64,000 bases of DNA, taken from JBGVSA01 sp049840475 (GTDB lineage: Bacteria > Pseudomonadota > Gammaproteobacteria > Burkholderiales > Rhodocyclaceae). The notes under the pieces are model-generated. The model was given only the letters and a program-made list of their open reading frames with translations. It did no database searches and was not told the DNA's origin. A program made the translations under genes and the position numbers. Location of the stretch: positions 1,798,001 through 1,862,000 of the forward strand of contig JASGKX010000001.1 in the NCBI GenBank assembly GCA_049840475.1. The letters are read 5' to 3'. Position 1 is the first letter of the stretch, and each line of letters begins with the position of its first letter. Below, one piece after another: positions 36,198 to 46,494 of the stretch.

Positions 36198-36561
36198 GAA
36201 TTTCTCCTTTGTGTGACGCCGATCCAGCGCGACAGCCCTCGTTGAGGCCTGCGGTGTTTCCTGATCGTGGCAGTCGCGTGGCGCATCGGGTCGCTCGGCC
36301 GTTGAGGCGTGCAACCGCGTGGTGTGTCCAGTACAGCGAGAGGGTGATGTGAAGCCGCTGCGGCGCCCTGACTCCGGTTCTCAGCGCAGTCAGTCTGCGC
36401 AATTCACCCGTGCCGGGCATCGAGATATGCCGCCGGATTATACGCGTTGTCAGACAACTTGAATCGGCGAAAATGGAACCGGGCACATGGAAATGACCAT
36501 GGCCGCGTCAGGATTGATCCGGTGCGCGAGCAGGCGCGGCGGGCGCCGCGCCGGAGGGATG
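36198..36561. other. Intergenic region between the PL10 lyase and esterase genes
   Basis: These 364 bases contain the candidate lyase promoter and palindrome at 36437-36458. I see no coding potential, no repeat family and no clear intrinsic terminator for the esterase gene, which ends at 36562. Confidence 0.6.
36437..36458 (-). promoter_or_regulatory. Promoter and palindromic operator upstream of the PL10 lyase
   Basis: TATAAT (36442-36437 on the minus strand) has in its spacer the perfect palindrome GTTGTCTGACAAC (36458-36446). The core TTGTCTGACAA fits the TNGTNNNACNA pattern of FadR-branch GntR regulators, several of which control sugar-acid use. No strong -35 is visible. About 240 bases of leader would separate this from the lyase start, so another start nearer the gene is also possible. 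Confidence 0.45.
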
Positions 36562-37236
36562 CTAGTGGAGCGACTCGACGGACTGCGCCGGATCGAGCTG
36601 CGCACGCAGGAAGTCGCACGCATCGGCCAGCATGTCGGGTGTGATGTTGTGGCCGGTCGGATACTCGTGAAAGCCCATCATCACGTGCAAATCCGCGAAC
36701 AGATCGCGTGCGGCATAACCATCACTGACGGGGACGATATCGTCCTGCGTGCCGTGCTGGATCAGCAGCCGCAAGTGAGAAAGCGCTTCTTGCGGGGCGG
36801 CAAGACGCGCGATTTCGGGCAACACGCGTCCGGCGACGGCCACTACGCCGCGCAACTTCTGCGGAGCGGACAGCGCGAGCGCCATGGACATCATCGCGCC
36901 CTGGCTGAACCCCATCAGATAGACTTGGCGCGGATCGGCGCCAAACGCCATGACGGCGTTGTTGATCTCCTGGATCAGCATCTTGCGCGAGGCTTCCAGC
37001 TCCTGTTGGTCGATGACGCGGCCACCCGCCGTGTCGCTGCGGTCGAACCAGCGGTAGTAGCCGGGCGCCATTTCAAACGGCGCGCGCAGCGACAGCACCA
37101 GAAAGCGCTCGTCGAAGTGAGACGCCAGCGCGAAGAGGTCTTCTTCGTTGCTGCCCAGCCCATGCAGCAGTATCAGCAGAGGAGGGCGGTGATTGGTGCC
37201 ACTGTTGGGGCGGCGGACAAGGTACGTCAGATTCAT
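36562..37236 (-). CDS. Carboxylesterase / phospholipase-type alpha/beta hydrolase
   Basis: The 224-residue product has the oxyanion block LLILLHGLGSNEEDLFALA near residue 20, nucleophile Ser in YLMGFSQGAMMS near 112, and the acid and His in HGTQDDIVPV near 165 and PTGHNI near 198, as in the YpfH/carboxylesterase group. Its ATG overlaps the MFS stop (ATGA). Sitting at the end of a MarR-MFS unit it may hydrolyse an ester that the pump also handles. Confidence 0.88.
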   Translation of the reverse strand: MNLTYLVRRPNSGTNHRPPLLILLHGLGSNEEDLFALASHFDERFLVLSLRAPFEMAPGYYRWFDRSDTAGGRVIDQQELEASRKMLIQEINNAVMAFGADPRQVYLMGFSQGAMMSMALALSAPQKLRGVVAVAGRVLPEIARLAAPQEALSHLRLLIQHGTQDDIVPVSDGYAARDLFADLHVMMGFHEYPTGHNITPDMLADACDFLRAQLDPAQSVESLH

Positions 37237-38813
37237 CGAGGGGCTCCAGCGGGGGCGGACGTGGGCTTTTGCATCGAATAGTGCGGCAACCGCAGACTGA
37301 TGAAGAAGCTGATCACCACCAGTGCGGCACAGCCAAGATAAGCGTGATGCACACCGCTGACCAGTCCCTGTTCCACCTGATGAATAAGCCCCGTTGCATC
37401 GAAGTCGAGTTTGCCCGCCAACTGGCCCAGCATCGCGCGGTCTTCGTCGCGGATCAGCACTTGAGGCGTTTGCAGCAACTCCACCACTTGCGGATCGGTA
37501 ATGGCGCGGGACGACATCGCGCGGGCGGCTTCATGCGTGAAGGTGAGGTTCACCGCCGCCGCGCCCGCGCTGGTGCCGATCATGCTGCCCAGCATGCGCA
37601 TGGTCTGGATCAGTGCCGACGCCGAACCGAGATCCTTGCGTTCGACACAGGCCTGGATTTGTAGCGTGAGGTTGGGCAACTGGAAGCCCAGCGACAGGCC
37701 GCAGATGCCGAAGGCCGTCATGAGCAGCCATCGCGGGGTGTCGGTATTCACGAAGGCCAGCGCCAGGCAGCCCACGAACAGCAGCGCCAGACCGTAGCTC
37801 AGCAGCCGCTCCGGATTCTTCATGCGCGTCATCAGGCGGCCGTTGGCGATGCTGCCCACGGTTACGCATACCAGCAGCGGCGTGAGCGTGATGCCCGCCG
37901 TGTTGGGTGACATACCAAAGCCGCCCTGCAGCATGAGCGGTGAATAGAACACCAGACCAAACATGACCAGCCCGGTCAGAACCGCCAGCACGGTGAGCCG
38001 CTGCACGCCCGTGCGGGCGAACATGCCCATGGGAATGACTGGAGCGTTGGAGTGGAACTGGTGCCGCACAAAAGCGACGGCCAGCACCACGGTCGCGATG
38101 ATCAGACCCAGGAACCAGATACTGCCGAAGCCAGCCGATTGGCCCTTTTCCGTGCCAAGCAGCAAGGCCGCGATGGCAAGCGCCAGCAGAACGGCACCCA
38201 GCCAATCCACCGAGCGGTCGCCCTGGTGGTGAACGATGCGCGGCAGAAAGCGCCACACCATCGGAAAGGCCAACAGCGCCACAGGCAGGTTGATATAGAA
38301 CACGCTGCGCCAGCCGGCGTGTTCCGTCAGCCATCCACCCAACGCCGGGCCCACGGCCGACGCAATGCCGAAGGTGGCCGACATCATGGCTTGCCAGCGC
38401 ACGCGCTGCACGCGATCAGGGAACAGGTCGGTGACGCATGCGAAGGCCACGCCGGTGAGCATGCCGCCGCCGATGCCCTGGAGGCCGCGCGCGAGCACCA
38501 GTTGCATCATGGTTTGCGAGGCGCCGCACAGCAAGGAGGCCAGCGTGAACAGCACCACCGACACGAGCACGAAAGGCTTGCGGCCGTAGAGGTCGCCGAG
38601 CCGGCCGATGATGGGAATCAGCACGGCATTGGTCATGAGATAGGACGAAGCGATCCACGGATAGAGATCGTAGCCCTGCAGTTCGGCGACGATGCGCGGC
38701 ATGGCGGTGCCAACCACCGTGGAGTCGAGCGCGACGAGCATGATGACCAGGCAGATGCCAGCCATCGCCCAGAGCGATTCAGCAAAAGTGCGCTGCTTAC
38801 TGGATGTTGTCAT
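37233..38813 (-). CDS. DHA2-type (14-segment) MFS drug exporter
   Basis: The 526-residue product has the MFS motif C-like start MLVALDSTVVGTAMPRIVAE in helix 1, motif A GRLGDLYGRKPFVLVSVVLF near residue 70 and the drug:H+ antiporter motif C region GPALGGWLTEHAGWRSVFYI near 158. Fourteen membrane segments are visible, as in EmrB/QacA. No membrane-fusion protein is adjacent. It lies 35 bases after the MarR gene and overlaps the esterase gene. Confidence 0.92.
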   Translation of the reverse strand: MTTSSKQRTFAESLWAMAGICLVIMLVALDSTVVGTAMPRIVAELQGYDLYPWIASSYLMTNAVLIPIIGRLGDLYGRKPFVLVSVVLFTLASLLCGASQTMMQLVLARGLQGIGGGMLTGVAFACVTDLFPDRVQRVRWQAMMSATFGIASAVGPALGGWLTEHAGWRSVFYINLPVALLAFPMVWRFLPRIVHHQGDRSVDWLGAVLLALAIAALLLGTEKGQSAGFGSIWFLGLIIATVVLAVAFVRHQFHSNAPVIPMGMFARTGVQRLTVLAVLTGLVMFGLVFYSPLMLQGGFGMSPNTAGITLTPLLVCVTVGSIANGRLMTRMKNPERLLSYGLALLFVGCLALAFVNTDTPRWLLMTAFGICGLSLGFQLPNLTLQIQACVERKDLGSASALIQTMRMLGSMIGTSAGAAAVNLTFTHEAARAMSSRAITDPQVVELLQTPQVLIRDEDRAMLGQLAGKLDFDATGLIHQVEQGLVSGVHHAYLGCAALVVISFFISLRLPHYSMQKPTSAPAGAPR

Positions 38814-38848
38814 AGAGGGAGTGTGTGCTTTTCTTTTTTTGTCTGGAT

Positions 38849-39292
38849 TCAGCCGTGCGTGGCTGAAGGCGCTTCCGGGCGCTCGATCACTGTGTCGAGC
38901 AGGCGCATGGCCTGCATGACCACTGCCTGCTCGTCGGGTGCCAAGCGTTCGAGCACATGACTGGCGTGGCGGTCGATTTCAGTGCGCAGCATCCGTGCCC
39001 GAGCATCGCCCGCTTCGGTGAGCGTAAGGTTGAAGGCACGGCGATCCTTTTGGCTCTGCGCGCGCTCCACCCACCCGAGTTCAACGAGTTTGTCGATGGC
39101 GCGGCTGACCCAGCTCTTTTCAAGGCTGAGCCTGCGGCCCAGCTCCATCTGCGACAGCGACCCATGACGCAACAGGATCAGCAGCATGCGCGACTGCGTG
39201 AGGGGACCGTGCTGGACGAGCAGGCGACGCTGTTCGATATCGAAGAACAGCATGGTCTGCCGCAGCAATTCGGCATCGGACAAACTGGGCAT
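38849..39292 (-). CDS. MarR-family transcriptional regulator
   Basis: The 147-residue product has a winged helix with LTQSRMLLILLRHGSLSQME near 31, GRRLSLEKSWVSRAIDKLVE near 53 and a wing WVERAQSQKDRRAFNLTLTE near 75. It heads a MarR-MFS-esterase operon and very probably represses it through the palindrome overlapping its promoter. The inducer cannot be told. Confidence 0.92.
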   Translation of the reverse strand: MPSLSDAELLRQTMLFFDIEQRRLLVQHGPLTQSRMLLILLRHGSLSQMELGRRLSLEKSWVSRAIDKLVELGWVERAQSQKDRRAFNLTLTEAGDARARMLRTEIDRHASHVLERLAPDEQAVVMQAMRLLDTVIERPEAPSATHG

Positions 39293-39324
39293 GGAAGTGG
39301 ACGGTTGCCTGCGAAGGCCGCAAT

Positions 39325-39355
39325 ACTAGTTTAGTTGGTTGTGTTTAGCAACTAA
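39325..39355 (-). promoter_or_regulatory. Promoter and palindromic operator of the MarR-MFS-esterase operon
   Basis: On the minus strand TTGCTA, 17 bases, TAGTAT form a promoter. The inverted repeat TTAGTTG-N11-CAACTAA (39331-39355) covers the -35 and most of the spacer, the position expected for a MarR repressor site. Confidence 0.65.
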
Positions 39356-39391
39356 GGTGCGAGGGCGTCCGCAGACCCGTGAGGGAAGTGC

Positions 39392-40837
39392 TTACTGCGA
39401 TGGCCCGCGCCAGACGGCTTCTACCGCCTGGATCATGGCGGCCTCGGCGCGTTCCGGGTTGTTGCCATTGACCATCATGACCAACACCTGCCAGCGATTG
39501 CGCGAATCCAGCACATAGCCGGCTGCGCTCATCACATTGTTGAGTGACCCCGTCTTCAAGTAGGCCCGACCGGCCGAGCCTTGATTGGCGAAGCGTCGGC
39601 GCGCGGTGCCATCGATCCCGGCAACGGGCAGCGACGCGACGAATTCGGGCATGCGCGGGCTGCGCCATGCCGCGCGCAGCAGCGAGGCCAGCCCTTCGGC
39701 GCTGATGCGTTCGGTGCGCGACAGACCCGCACCGTTTTCCAGTACCAAGCCCGGCAGCAGCAGCGACTGTCGGGTCAGCCAGTCACGCATGAACTGCTCG
39801 GACGCGGAAGTGCTCGCGGCCACCGCGCCGTCGCGTCGCCCCAGCGTCAGGTATAGCTGGCGGGCCATGACGTTGTTGGAAAACTTGTTGATGTCGCGCA
39901 CCACGTCGGCCAGCGGTGGTGACTGCCAGCTTGCCATCCGTACGGCATCGGCCGGCACGCTGCCTTCGCGCACCTTGCCCGACCACGTGCCACCCAGCCC
40001 TTGCCACAGATCGCGGAACACGCCACTCGCCATGCGCAGGCCGTCCTGCACGGTCAGATGCAGCAGTCGTTCGCCGCAACTGGCGGCGATCTGGCCGCTC
40101 AGCGTCAGGCGCAGGCCTGCACCATCGGCGTCGAGTTGCTGTTTGATGCCACCACGCCAATCGGTACACGCACCCGACACCGTTCGCACTGTGTTGTCGA
40201 TGACCAGCGGGGCGTAGGGCGTGATCGATGTCGCCAGCATGGGCGTGCCTGCGGCTCCGGGAGAGAGCCGGATGCTGATGGCCTTGAAGTTCACCAGCAG
40301 CGCGTCCGGCGTGGCGTTGTAGGCGCGCAGAGGCTGGTCGTCGAAATCCGCTCCCGTCGGCGGTTCGGCGGCAAACAGGCTGCGATCGATGACGAGATCG
40401 CCCTGAATATCGCGCAGGCCGCGGCCGCGCAGTTCGCGCAGCAGTTGTTCGAGGCGGTCCCAGGTGAGCGACGGGTCACCGCTGCCGCGCAGGATGACGT
40501 CGCCACGCACGGTGCCATTGATGACGGGTGCGCTGACGAAGGCGTCGGTGGACCATGTGTACGCCGGCCCCAATGTGTCGAGCGCAGCAAAGGTGGTCAG
40601 TGTTTTCATCACCGACGCAGGATTGAACGGCGCGCCTGCGTTGTGCTGCCAGGTGGCCGGGCCGCCATCGGCGGGGCCGCTCCAGAACGCCACCTCGCTG
40701 GTCGGCACGCGTGCCTGTTGCAGCGCTTGCGCAACGGCGCGCGGGAGTTCTGCATGGGCGGCCGGGAGGACGACCGCGAATGCGAGCGCGACGCCGCACA
40801 CGCGCGCGGCAAAGCGGGATGACGATGCGAATTGCAT
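39392..40837 (-). CDS. dacB: D-alanyl-D-alanine carboxypeptidase/endopeptidase (PBP4)
   Basis: PBP4 trims peptidoglycan peptide cross-links in the periplasm. The 481-residue product has a signal peptide ending AHA, the SxxK active site in FNPASVMKTLTTF near residue 78, SNN in NKFSNNVMARQ near 318 and KTG in AYLKTGSLNNVMSAAG near 430. A large insert between the first two motifs matches class C low-mass PBPs. It lies five bases after the LysR gene on the same strand. Confidence 0.95.
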   Translation of the reverse strand: MQFASSSRFAARVCGVALAFAVVLPAAHAELPRAVAQALQQARVPTSEVAFWSGPADGGPATWQHNAGAPFNPASVMKTLTTFAALDTLGPAYTWSTDAFVSAPVINGTVRGDVILRGSGDPSLTWDRLEQLLRELRGRGLRDIQGDLVIDRSLFAAEPPTGADFDDQPLRAYNATPDALLVNFKAISIRLSPGAAGTPMLATSITPYAPLVIDNTVRTVSGACTDWRGGIKQQLDADGAGLRLTLSGQIAASCGERLLHLTVQDGLRMASGVFRDLWQGLGGTWSGKVREGSVPADAVRMASWQSPPLADVVRDINKFSNNVMARQLYLTLGRRDGAVAASTSASEQFMRDWLTRQSLLLPGLVLENGAGLSRTERISAEGLASLLRAAWRSPRMPEFVASLPVAGIDGTARRRFANQGSAGRAYLKTGSLNNVMSAAGYVLDSRNRWQVLVMMVNGNNPERAEAAMIQAVEAVWRGPSQ

Positions 40838-40841
40838 GGGT

Positions 40842-41717
40842 TCAGTTTGCGATGAGTGCTTCGAACGCGAGCGCGGCGGCGCTCACCGGGCGGCGCGGCA
40901 GGCGCAGGCGGTGCAGCATGCGCGTGATGCGGTCGTCCGGCAGGTGCAGCGCCACCACGCGACCGACGGCCATGGCGTCGCGCACGCAGATCAGCGGCAC
41001 CATGCCGATGCCGGTTCCCGCTGCGACCATTTCGACGATGCCTTCGTTGCTGCCGACTTCAAGTTGGCGATGCGGGCCGATGTCGCGTTCGGCGAGTGCT
41101 CGCTCGACCACCTCGCGGCTGCCCGATCCGCGTTCGCGCATGATCCACATCGGCTCGCCCAGCACGGCGGCGTCGAGCCTGGGCCGACGCCCCAGCGGCG
41201 AGGCCTTGGACGCGATGATGACCATTTCTTCTTCTTGCCACGGGCGGACTTCAAGTCGCTCGTCGCGCACAGGGCCTTCGACCAGCGCTACGTCTACCGC
41301 GCAATCGAGCAGCCATTGCGCCACGTGTTGCGTGTTGCCCGACATGAGCTGCAACTGGATGGCCGGGTATTGGCGCGAGAATTCCGCCACGTACTTGGGC
41401 AGCCAGTAGGCGGCGATGGTGGTGCTGGCGCCAATGGTGAGCTTGCCCCGATCCAGCGCGTAGAACGCCTGCACTGCCTCCGTCGCGGCGCGCTCCATCG
41501 AAAAGATGCTGCGAGCGTATTCGTAGAGCACCTTGCCGGGCTCCGACAATTGGAACTGCCGGCCGCCACGGTCCAGCAGCACGACTTCGAGCTGCGATTC
41601 GAGTTCGCGGACGGCCTTGGAGACCGCAGGCTGGCTGACTTCGAGCGCTTCAGCGGCGCGCGAAAAACTCTGTTGCTCGACGACGGTGGCGAAGATGCGC
41701 AGGAGATGGAGGTTCAA
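40842..41717 (-). CDS. LysR-family transcriptional regulator
   Basis: The 291-residue product has the LysR DNA-binding start MNLHLLRIFATVVEQQSFSR and LEVSQPAVSKAVRELESQL, then a periplasmic-binding-like ligand domain (LTIGASTTIAAYWLPKYVAE near 93). The target is unknown. It is sandwiched in the same direction between ubiH and dacB with short gaps, so divergent-target logic typical for LysR does not help here. Confidence 0.9.
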   Translation of the reverse strand: MNLHLLRIFATVVEQQSFSRAAEALEVSQPAVSKAVRELESQLEVVLLDRGGRQFQLSEPGKVLYEYARSIFSMERAATEAVQAFYALDRGKLTIGASTTIAAYWLPKYVAEFSRQYPAIQLQLMSGNTQHVAQWLLDCAVDVALVEGPVRDERLEVRPWQEEEMVIIASKASPLGRRPRLDAAVLGEPMWIMRERGSGSREVVERALAERDIGPHRQLEVGSNEGIVEMVAAGTGIGMVPLICVRDAMAVGRVVALHLPDDRITRMLHRLRLPRRPVSAAALAFEALIAN

Positions 41718-41775
41718 GATGGCCGGTGACGCGAAAAGTTGATCGGGGCTGTTGCGGGCGGGGTGCGTCCCGGCG

Positions 41776-42948
41776 TCATGGCCATGCGCGGGCGCCGAAC
41801 ATCATGCGCTTGGCGACGAAGTGCCGCAGCGGCGGTGCAACGTCGAGCGCCAACAGACCTGCGCCGCGCAGATGCTTCATCAGCGGATTCCCGTTCGAGA
41901 ACATACGCACGAGCGAATCGGTAAAGCCGATGGTGCCGGCGCGATCGACACGCCGACGACGTACGTACGCAGCTAGCGTTGCCGCGTCGCCGGCGTCCCC
42001 CGTCGTGCCAAGCTCGTCGGCCAGCTCCCAGGCGTCGCGCAACGCGAGATTGAAACCCTGCCCGGCGACCGGGTGCAGTGTCTGCGCAGCGTTCCCCAGC
42101 CACACCGTTCGCGCACCGACAGGTTCATGGCGCACGCGCAATCCGAGCGGAAAACTCGCGCGGTCGCGCAGGCGCGTCAGGCTGACGCGGTGACCGCCGA
42201 ACGCGGTTTGCAGCGCGGCGAGCAACGCGTCGTCGTCAAGCTGTTGCAGTTCGGCGAGGCGCTGCGGCGAAACCGTCCACACGACTGAATAATCCGCGCC
42301 CAGCGGCAGCAACGCGATGGGGCCATCGGGCGTGAAGCGCTCGAATGCCACATGTCCGTGTGCCGTTCGCGGGGTGACGCGGCAGAGCAGGGCATGCTGC
42401 TGATAGTCACGTTCGAACACGCGGGCGGTTGCCGTATCGATGGCGCCTTCGCAACAGGCTGCGAGCTGTGCGCGGACACCGCGGTGCGTGCCATCGCCTG
42501 CGGCGACTTCGAGCGTAACGCCATCGGCGTCGGGGTCGATGCCCGTCACGCGTGTGTCGTAATCGATCTGGATTCCCGCGCGCGCGGCAGCCGCGGCCAG
42601 CGCTTCGACCAGCAAGGCGGCGGGGGCAACGTAGCCTAGCGCGGGCACGCCATATTCGCCGCTGCGGATGAGGGTGCGCCCCAGGGCTCCACGTTGTGAC
42701 ACATGGATGGTGTCGATGTGCGTCGCGCCGCCTTCGGGCCATGCGCCAAGCGACTGCAGCAGTTGGCGACTGCCGTGCGACAACGCCAGTACGCGGGCGT
42801 CGCGCCGCGTCTGTTCAGCGCTGCGCGCGTCGAAGACATGCACGCGGCGCCCGTTGCGTGACAACGCCAGTGCAAGGGCCAGGCCCAGCGGGCCGGCGCC
42901 AACAATGGCGACATCCGCGCTGGACGTTGCGTCAGATGGCGTGAGCAT
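41776..42948 (-). CDS. UbiH-like FAD-dependent aromatic hydroxylase
   Basis: The 390-residue product belongs to the UbiH/VisC flavin monooxygenase family that hydroxylates ubiquinone precursors. The FAD motifs are VAIVGAGPLGLALALALS near residue 14, RDARVLALSHGSRQLL near 46 and VWLGNAAQTLHPVAGQGFNL near 285. The middle DG motif is altered (LAACCEGAIDTATARVFERD). The ATG at 42948 lies 17 bases inside the pepP end, as in the conserved pepP-ubiH pair. A second family member is at 57.4 kb. Confidence 0.88.
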   Translation of the reverse strand: MLTPSDATSSADVAIVGAGPLGLALALALSRNGRRVHVFDARSAEQTRRDARVLALSHGSRQLLQSLGAWPEGGATHIDTIHVSQRGALGRTLIRSGEYGVPALGYVAPAALLVEALAAAAARAGIQIDYDTRVTGIDPDADGVTLEVAAGDGTHRGVRAQLAACCEGAIDTATARVFERDYQQHALLCRVTPRTAHGHVAFERFTPDGPIALLPLGADYSVVWTVSPQRLAELQQLDDDALLAALQTAFGGHRVSLTRLRDRASFPLGLRVRHEPVGARTVWLGNAAQTLHPVAGQGFNLALRDAWELADELGTTGDAGDAATLAAYVRRRRVDRAGTIGFTDSLVRMFSNGNPLMKHLRGAGLLALDVAPPLRHFVAKRMMFGARAWP

Positions 42949-44293
42949 CGTGCATGACCGATTCGATTTCGGCGATGGTCTTGGGTGTGCCTTCGGTGAG
43001 GATTTCATGTCCGTCGCCGGTAATCAGCACGTCGTCCTCGATGCGTACGCCAATGTTCCAGAAGGCTTCGGGCACATCGTCGCCGGGGCGGATGTAGCAG
43101 CCGGGTTCGATGGTGATGACCATGCCTTCTTCGAGCGCCCGCCATTGGCCTTCGGCCGTTTTGTATTCGCCCGCGTCATGCACGTCCATGCCCAGCCAGT
43201 GGCCGGTGCGGTGCATGTAGAAGCGGCGGTAGCTGCCGGTTTCGAGTGCCTCTTCGAGCGAGCCGTGCAGCAGGCCGAAATCCAGCATGCCCTGCGCGAG
43301 CACCTTCACTGCGGCGTCGTGGGTCTGGTCGTACGTGCGCCCCGGCTGGGCTTCGGCGAGCGCGGCGTACTGCGAGGCGAGCACCAGTTCGTAAATGTCG
43401 CGTTGCGCACCGGAAAAGCGGCCGCTCACCGGGAAGGTGCGGGTGATGTCGGAGGCATAGCTGTCCAGTTCACAACCCGCGTCGATCAGCAGCAGATCGC
43501 CGTCGCGCAGGCGACAGTCATTGGTGATGTAGTGCAGTACGCAGGCATTGGCGCCTCCTGCGACGATGGAGGTGTAGGCAGGAGCGATGCTGCCGCTGCG
43601 GCGGAATTCATGCAGCAGTTCGGCTTCGATTTCGTACTCAAAGCGCCCGGGGCGCGTCGCGCGCATCGCACGTTGGTGGGCGCGGCGGCTGATCTGAGCC
43701 GCATGGCGCATGGTTTCGATTTCGCTCGCATCTTTGCGCACGCGCATTTCGTCCAGCACCGCGCGCACGTCGCGCACGGTTTCGGGCGCTCGCACACCAG
43801 CGCGCGAATTGGCCCGCACCGCGTTGAGCGCGTCGGTCACCGTCTTGTCCCATTGCGCTTCGTGGCCGAGCGAATACCACAGCGCCGCCTGATTGCCGAT
43901 CAGCTCGGGCAGGCGTTCAGCCAGCTCTTCAATGCTGTAAGCCTCGGTGAAGCCGAACGCTTCGCACGCGGCAGGCGGGCCATAGCGGAAGCCATCCCAG
44001 ATTTCGCGCTCTTCATGCTTGGGCCGACAAAACAGGATGCTGCGTACCTCGCCCGACGCGGGCGCGACGAGCACGACCACGGATTCGGGTTCGGTGAAGG
44101 CTGACAGGTAATAGAAGTAGCTGTCGTGGCGATACGGAAAGCCGGTGTCGCGGTTGCGCGCCCGTTCCGGCGCCGTCGGCACGATTGCCACGCCGCCGCC
44201 AGCAGCCTGCATGCGTGCGGCCAGCGCGTTGCGGCGCGCCACGAAGGGCGCAATGTCAGGAAGCGGTCGGCGCAGGGTTTCGGGAGCATTCAT
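42932..44293 (-). CDS. pepP: Xaa-Pro aminopeptidase (aminopeptidase P)
   Basis: The 453-residue product removes N-terminal residues ahead of proline. The pita-bread metallopeptidase ligands are visible: LLLIDAGCELDSYASDITRTF (Asp pair, near 268; only part quoted as DAGCELDSYASD), HRTGHWLGMDVHD with metal His near 360, and VITIEPGCYI (Glu) near 395 with VRIEDDVLIT (Glu) near 420. It starts ATG 44293 and is translationally linked to ubiH. Confidence 0.95.
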   Translation of the reverse strand: MNAPETLRRPLPDIAPFVARRNALAARMQAAGGGVAIVPTAPERARNRDTGFPYRHDSYFYYLSAFTEPESVVVLVAPASGEVRSILFCRPKHEEREIWDGFRYGPPAACEAFGFTEAYSIEELAERLPELIGNQAALWYSLGHEAQWDKTVTDALNAVRANSRAGVRAPETVRDVRAVLDEMRVRKDASEIETMRHAAQISRRAHQRAMRATRPGRFEYEIEAELLHEFRRSGSIAPAYTSIVAGGANACVLHYITNDCRLRDGDLLLIDAGCELDSYASDITRTFPVSGRFSGAQRDIYELVLASQYAALAEAQPGRTYDQTHDAAVKVLAQGMLDFGLLHGSLEEALETGSYRRFYMHRTGHWLGMDVHDAGEYKTAEGQWRALEEGMVITIEPGCYIRPGDDVPEAFWNIGVRIEDDVLITGDGHEILTEGTPKTIAEIESVMHDAHAI

Positions 44294-44341
44294 GGTTTTC
44301 TCTCTCTGTATCTTCAGTGCGCGATGGTGGAGTGTGTGGCC

Positions 44342-45027
44342 TCAGCGTGCGCGCAAGTCTTCGTCCAGCTCTCGCAGGCGCTCGGGCGTGCCGACATCGA
44401 TCCATCGACCGTCCAGCAGCTCGCCGCTCACGCGATTGGCCGCCATGGCGTCGCGCAGGATGGGCGCGAGCTTGGCGCGTTCGCCCGGCACGATGCCGGC
44501 GAACAGTTCGGGTCGGTATACGCCTACGCCCGAGAAAGTGAGCCTTGCCTCGCCTTCTCTGGTCACGGCTCCTTCAGCGCTGAGCGCGAAATCCCCTGCT
44601 GTATGGTGGGCCGGATTCGGTACGAGCGCGAGGTGAGCGTACGCACCGCGTGTCGTCATGCGGGTCAGCGCACGGGCGGCGAAGCCCCGGAAGTCAAGGT
44701 CACAGAATACGTCGCCATTGACCACCAGGAAAGGCGCGTCGCCCAGCAACCCCAGCGCCTGTGCGATGCCGCCTGCGGTTTCCAGCGCTTCGCGCTCGGG
44801 CGAGTACTGGATCTGCACGCCCCATGTGCGGCCCGTGCCAAGCGCTGCTTCGATCAGACTGCCCAGATGGGCGTGGTTGATGACGATATCGTGGAAGCCG
44901 GCCAGCGCGAGCCGTTCGATGTGCCATACGATGAGCGGCTTGCCGCCGACTTCGAGCAGCGGCTTCGGGCATACATCGGTGAGAGGGCGCATGCGTTCGC
45001 CGCGCCCGGCCGCCAGGATCATCGCCT

Positions 45028-45031
<4 letters not shown>
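44342..45031 (-). CDS. murU: Nucleotidyltransferase, MurU-like
   Basis: The 229-residue product has the sugar-nucleotide pyrophosphorylase start MILAAGRGERMRPLTDVCPK with PLLEVGGKPLIVW and the metal-site VVNGDVFCDL near 104. Length and sequence fit MurU, which makes UDP-MurNAc from MurNAc-1-phosphate in peptidoglycan recycling. The usual partner kinase gene amgK is not adjacent here; phoH is, with a 4-base overlap. Confidence 0.88.
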
Positions 45032-46002
<971 letters not shown>

Positions 46003-46185
46003 GGGAATAGGGGAAACTTGTTTCGTTTTGAGAGTCGAACCTGGCGCGGGCGGGTCGTACGGCGACAGGGGTTGCTTTCATTTTGCCGCAGGTCAGCGGG
46101 CCGCGCCAAGGCGCGACCACGATGTGACAGGCGGAGTCGTCCGCTCGAAGCTTAGCTTTCAACAACCAGTGAAAAGGGGTGAATC

Positions 46186-46494
46186 ATGGCGTCAATCAAG
46201 GACAAGGTCGTAGACGGCGGTCAGTCGGTACTGGACGAAGCCGAAGCTGTCATGCAGGAAGCCGAAAGCCTGCTGGCCAATGTCGGCGAGAAGGGCGAGG
46301 CCGCCATGGCTCGCGTCGCCGAGCGGCTCAAGGTGGCCCGCGAGAAGCTCGTCGAGTTTGAACGCGTGGCGGTGGCAAAGACCAAAGAAGCGGCCGTGGC
46401 GACCGATGAGTACGTCCACGAAAACCCCTGGAAGTCGATCGGCCTGGCTGCGGCCGTCGGGGTAGTCGTGGGTATCCTGATCGGCCGTAAATGA
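46186..46494 (+). CDS. DUF883 (ElaB/YqjD-type) membrane-anchored protein
   Basis: The 102-residue product has a long amphipathic helix with heptad-like AEAVMQEAESLLANV, then HENPWKSIGLAAAVGVVVG, the hallmark C-terminal anchor of the ElaB/YqjD family that ties ribosomes or stress functions to the inner membrane. It heads a three-gene coupled unit with the next gene overlapping by four bases. Confidence 0.93.
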   Translation: MASIKDKVVDGGQSVLDEAEAVMQEAESLLANVGEKGEAAMARVAERLKVAREKLVEFERVAVAKTKEAAVATDEYVHENPWKSIGLAAAVGVVVGILIGRK

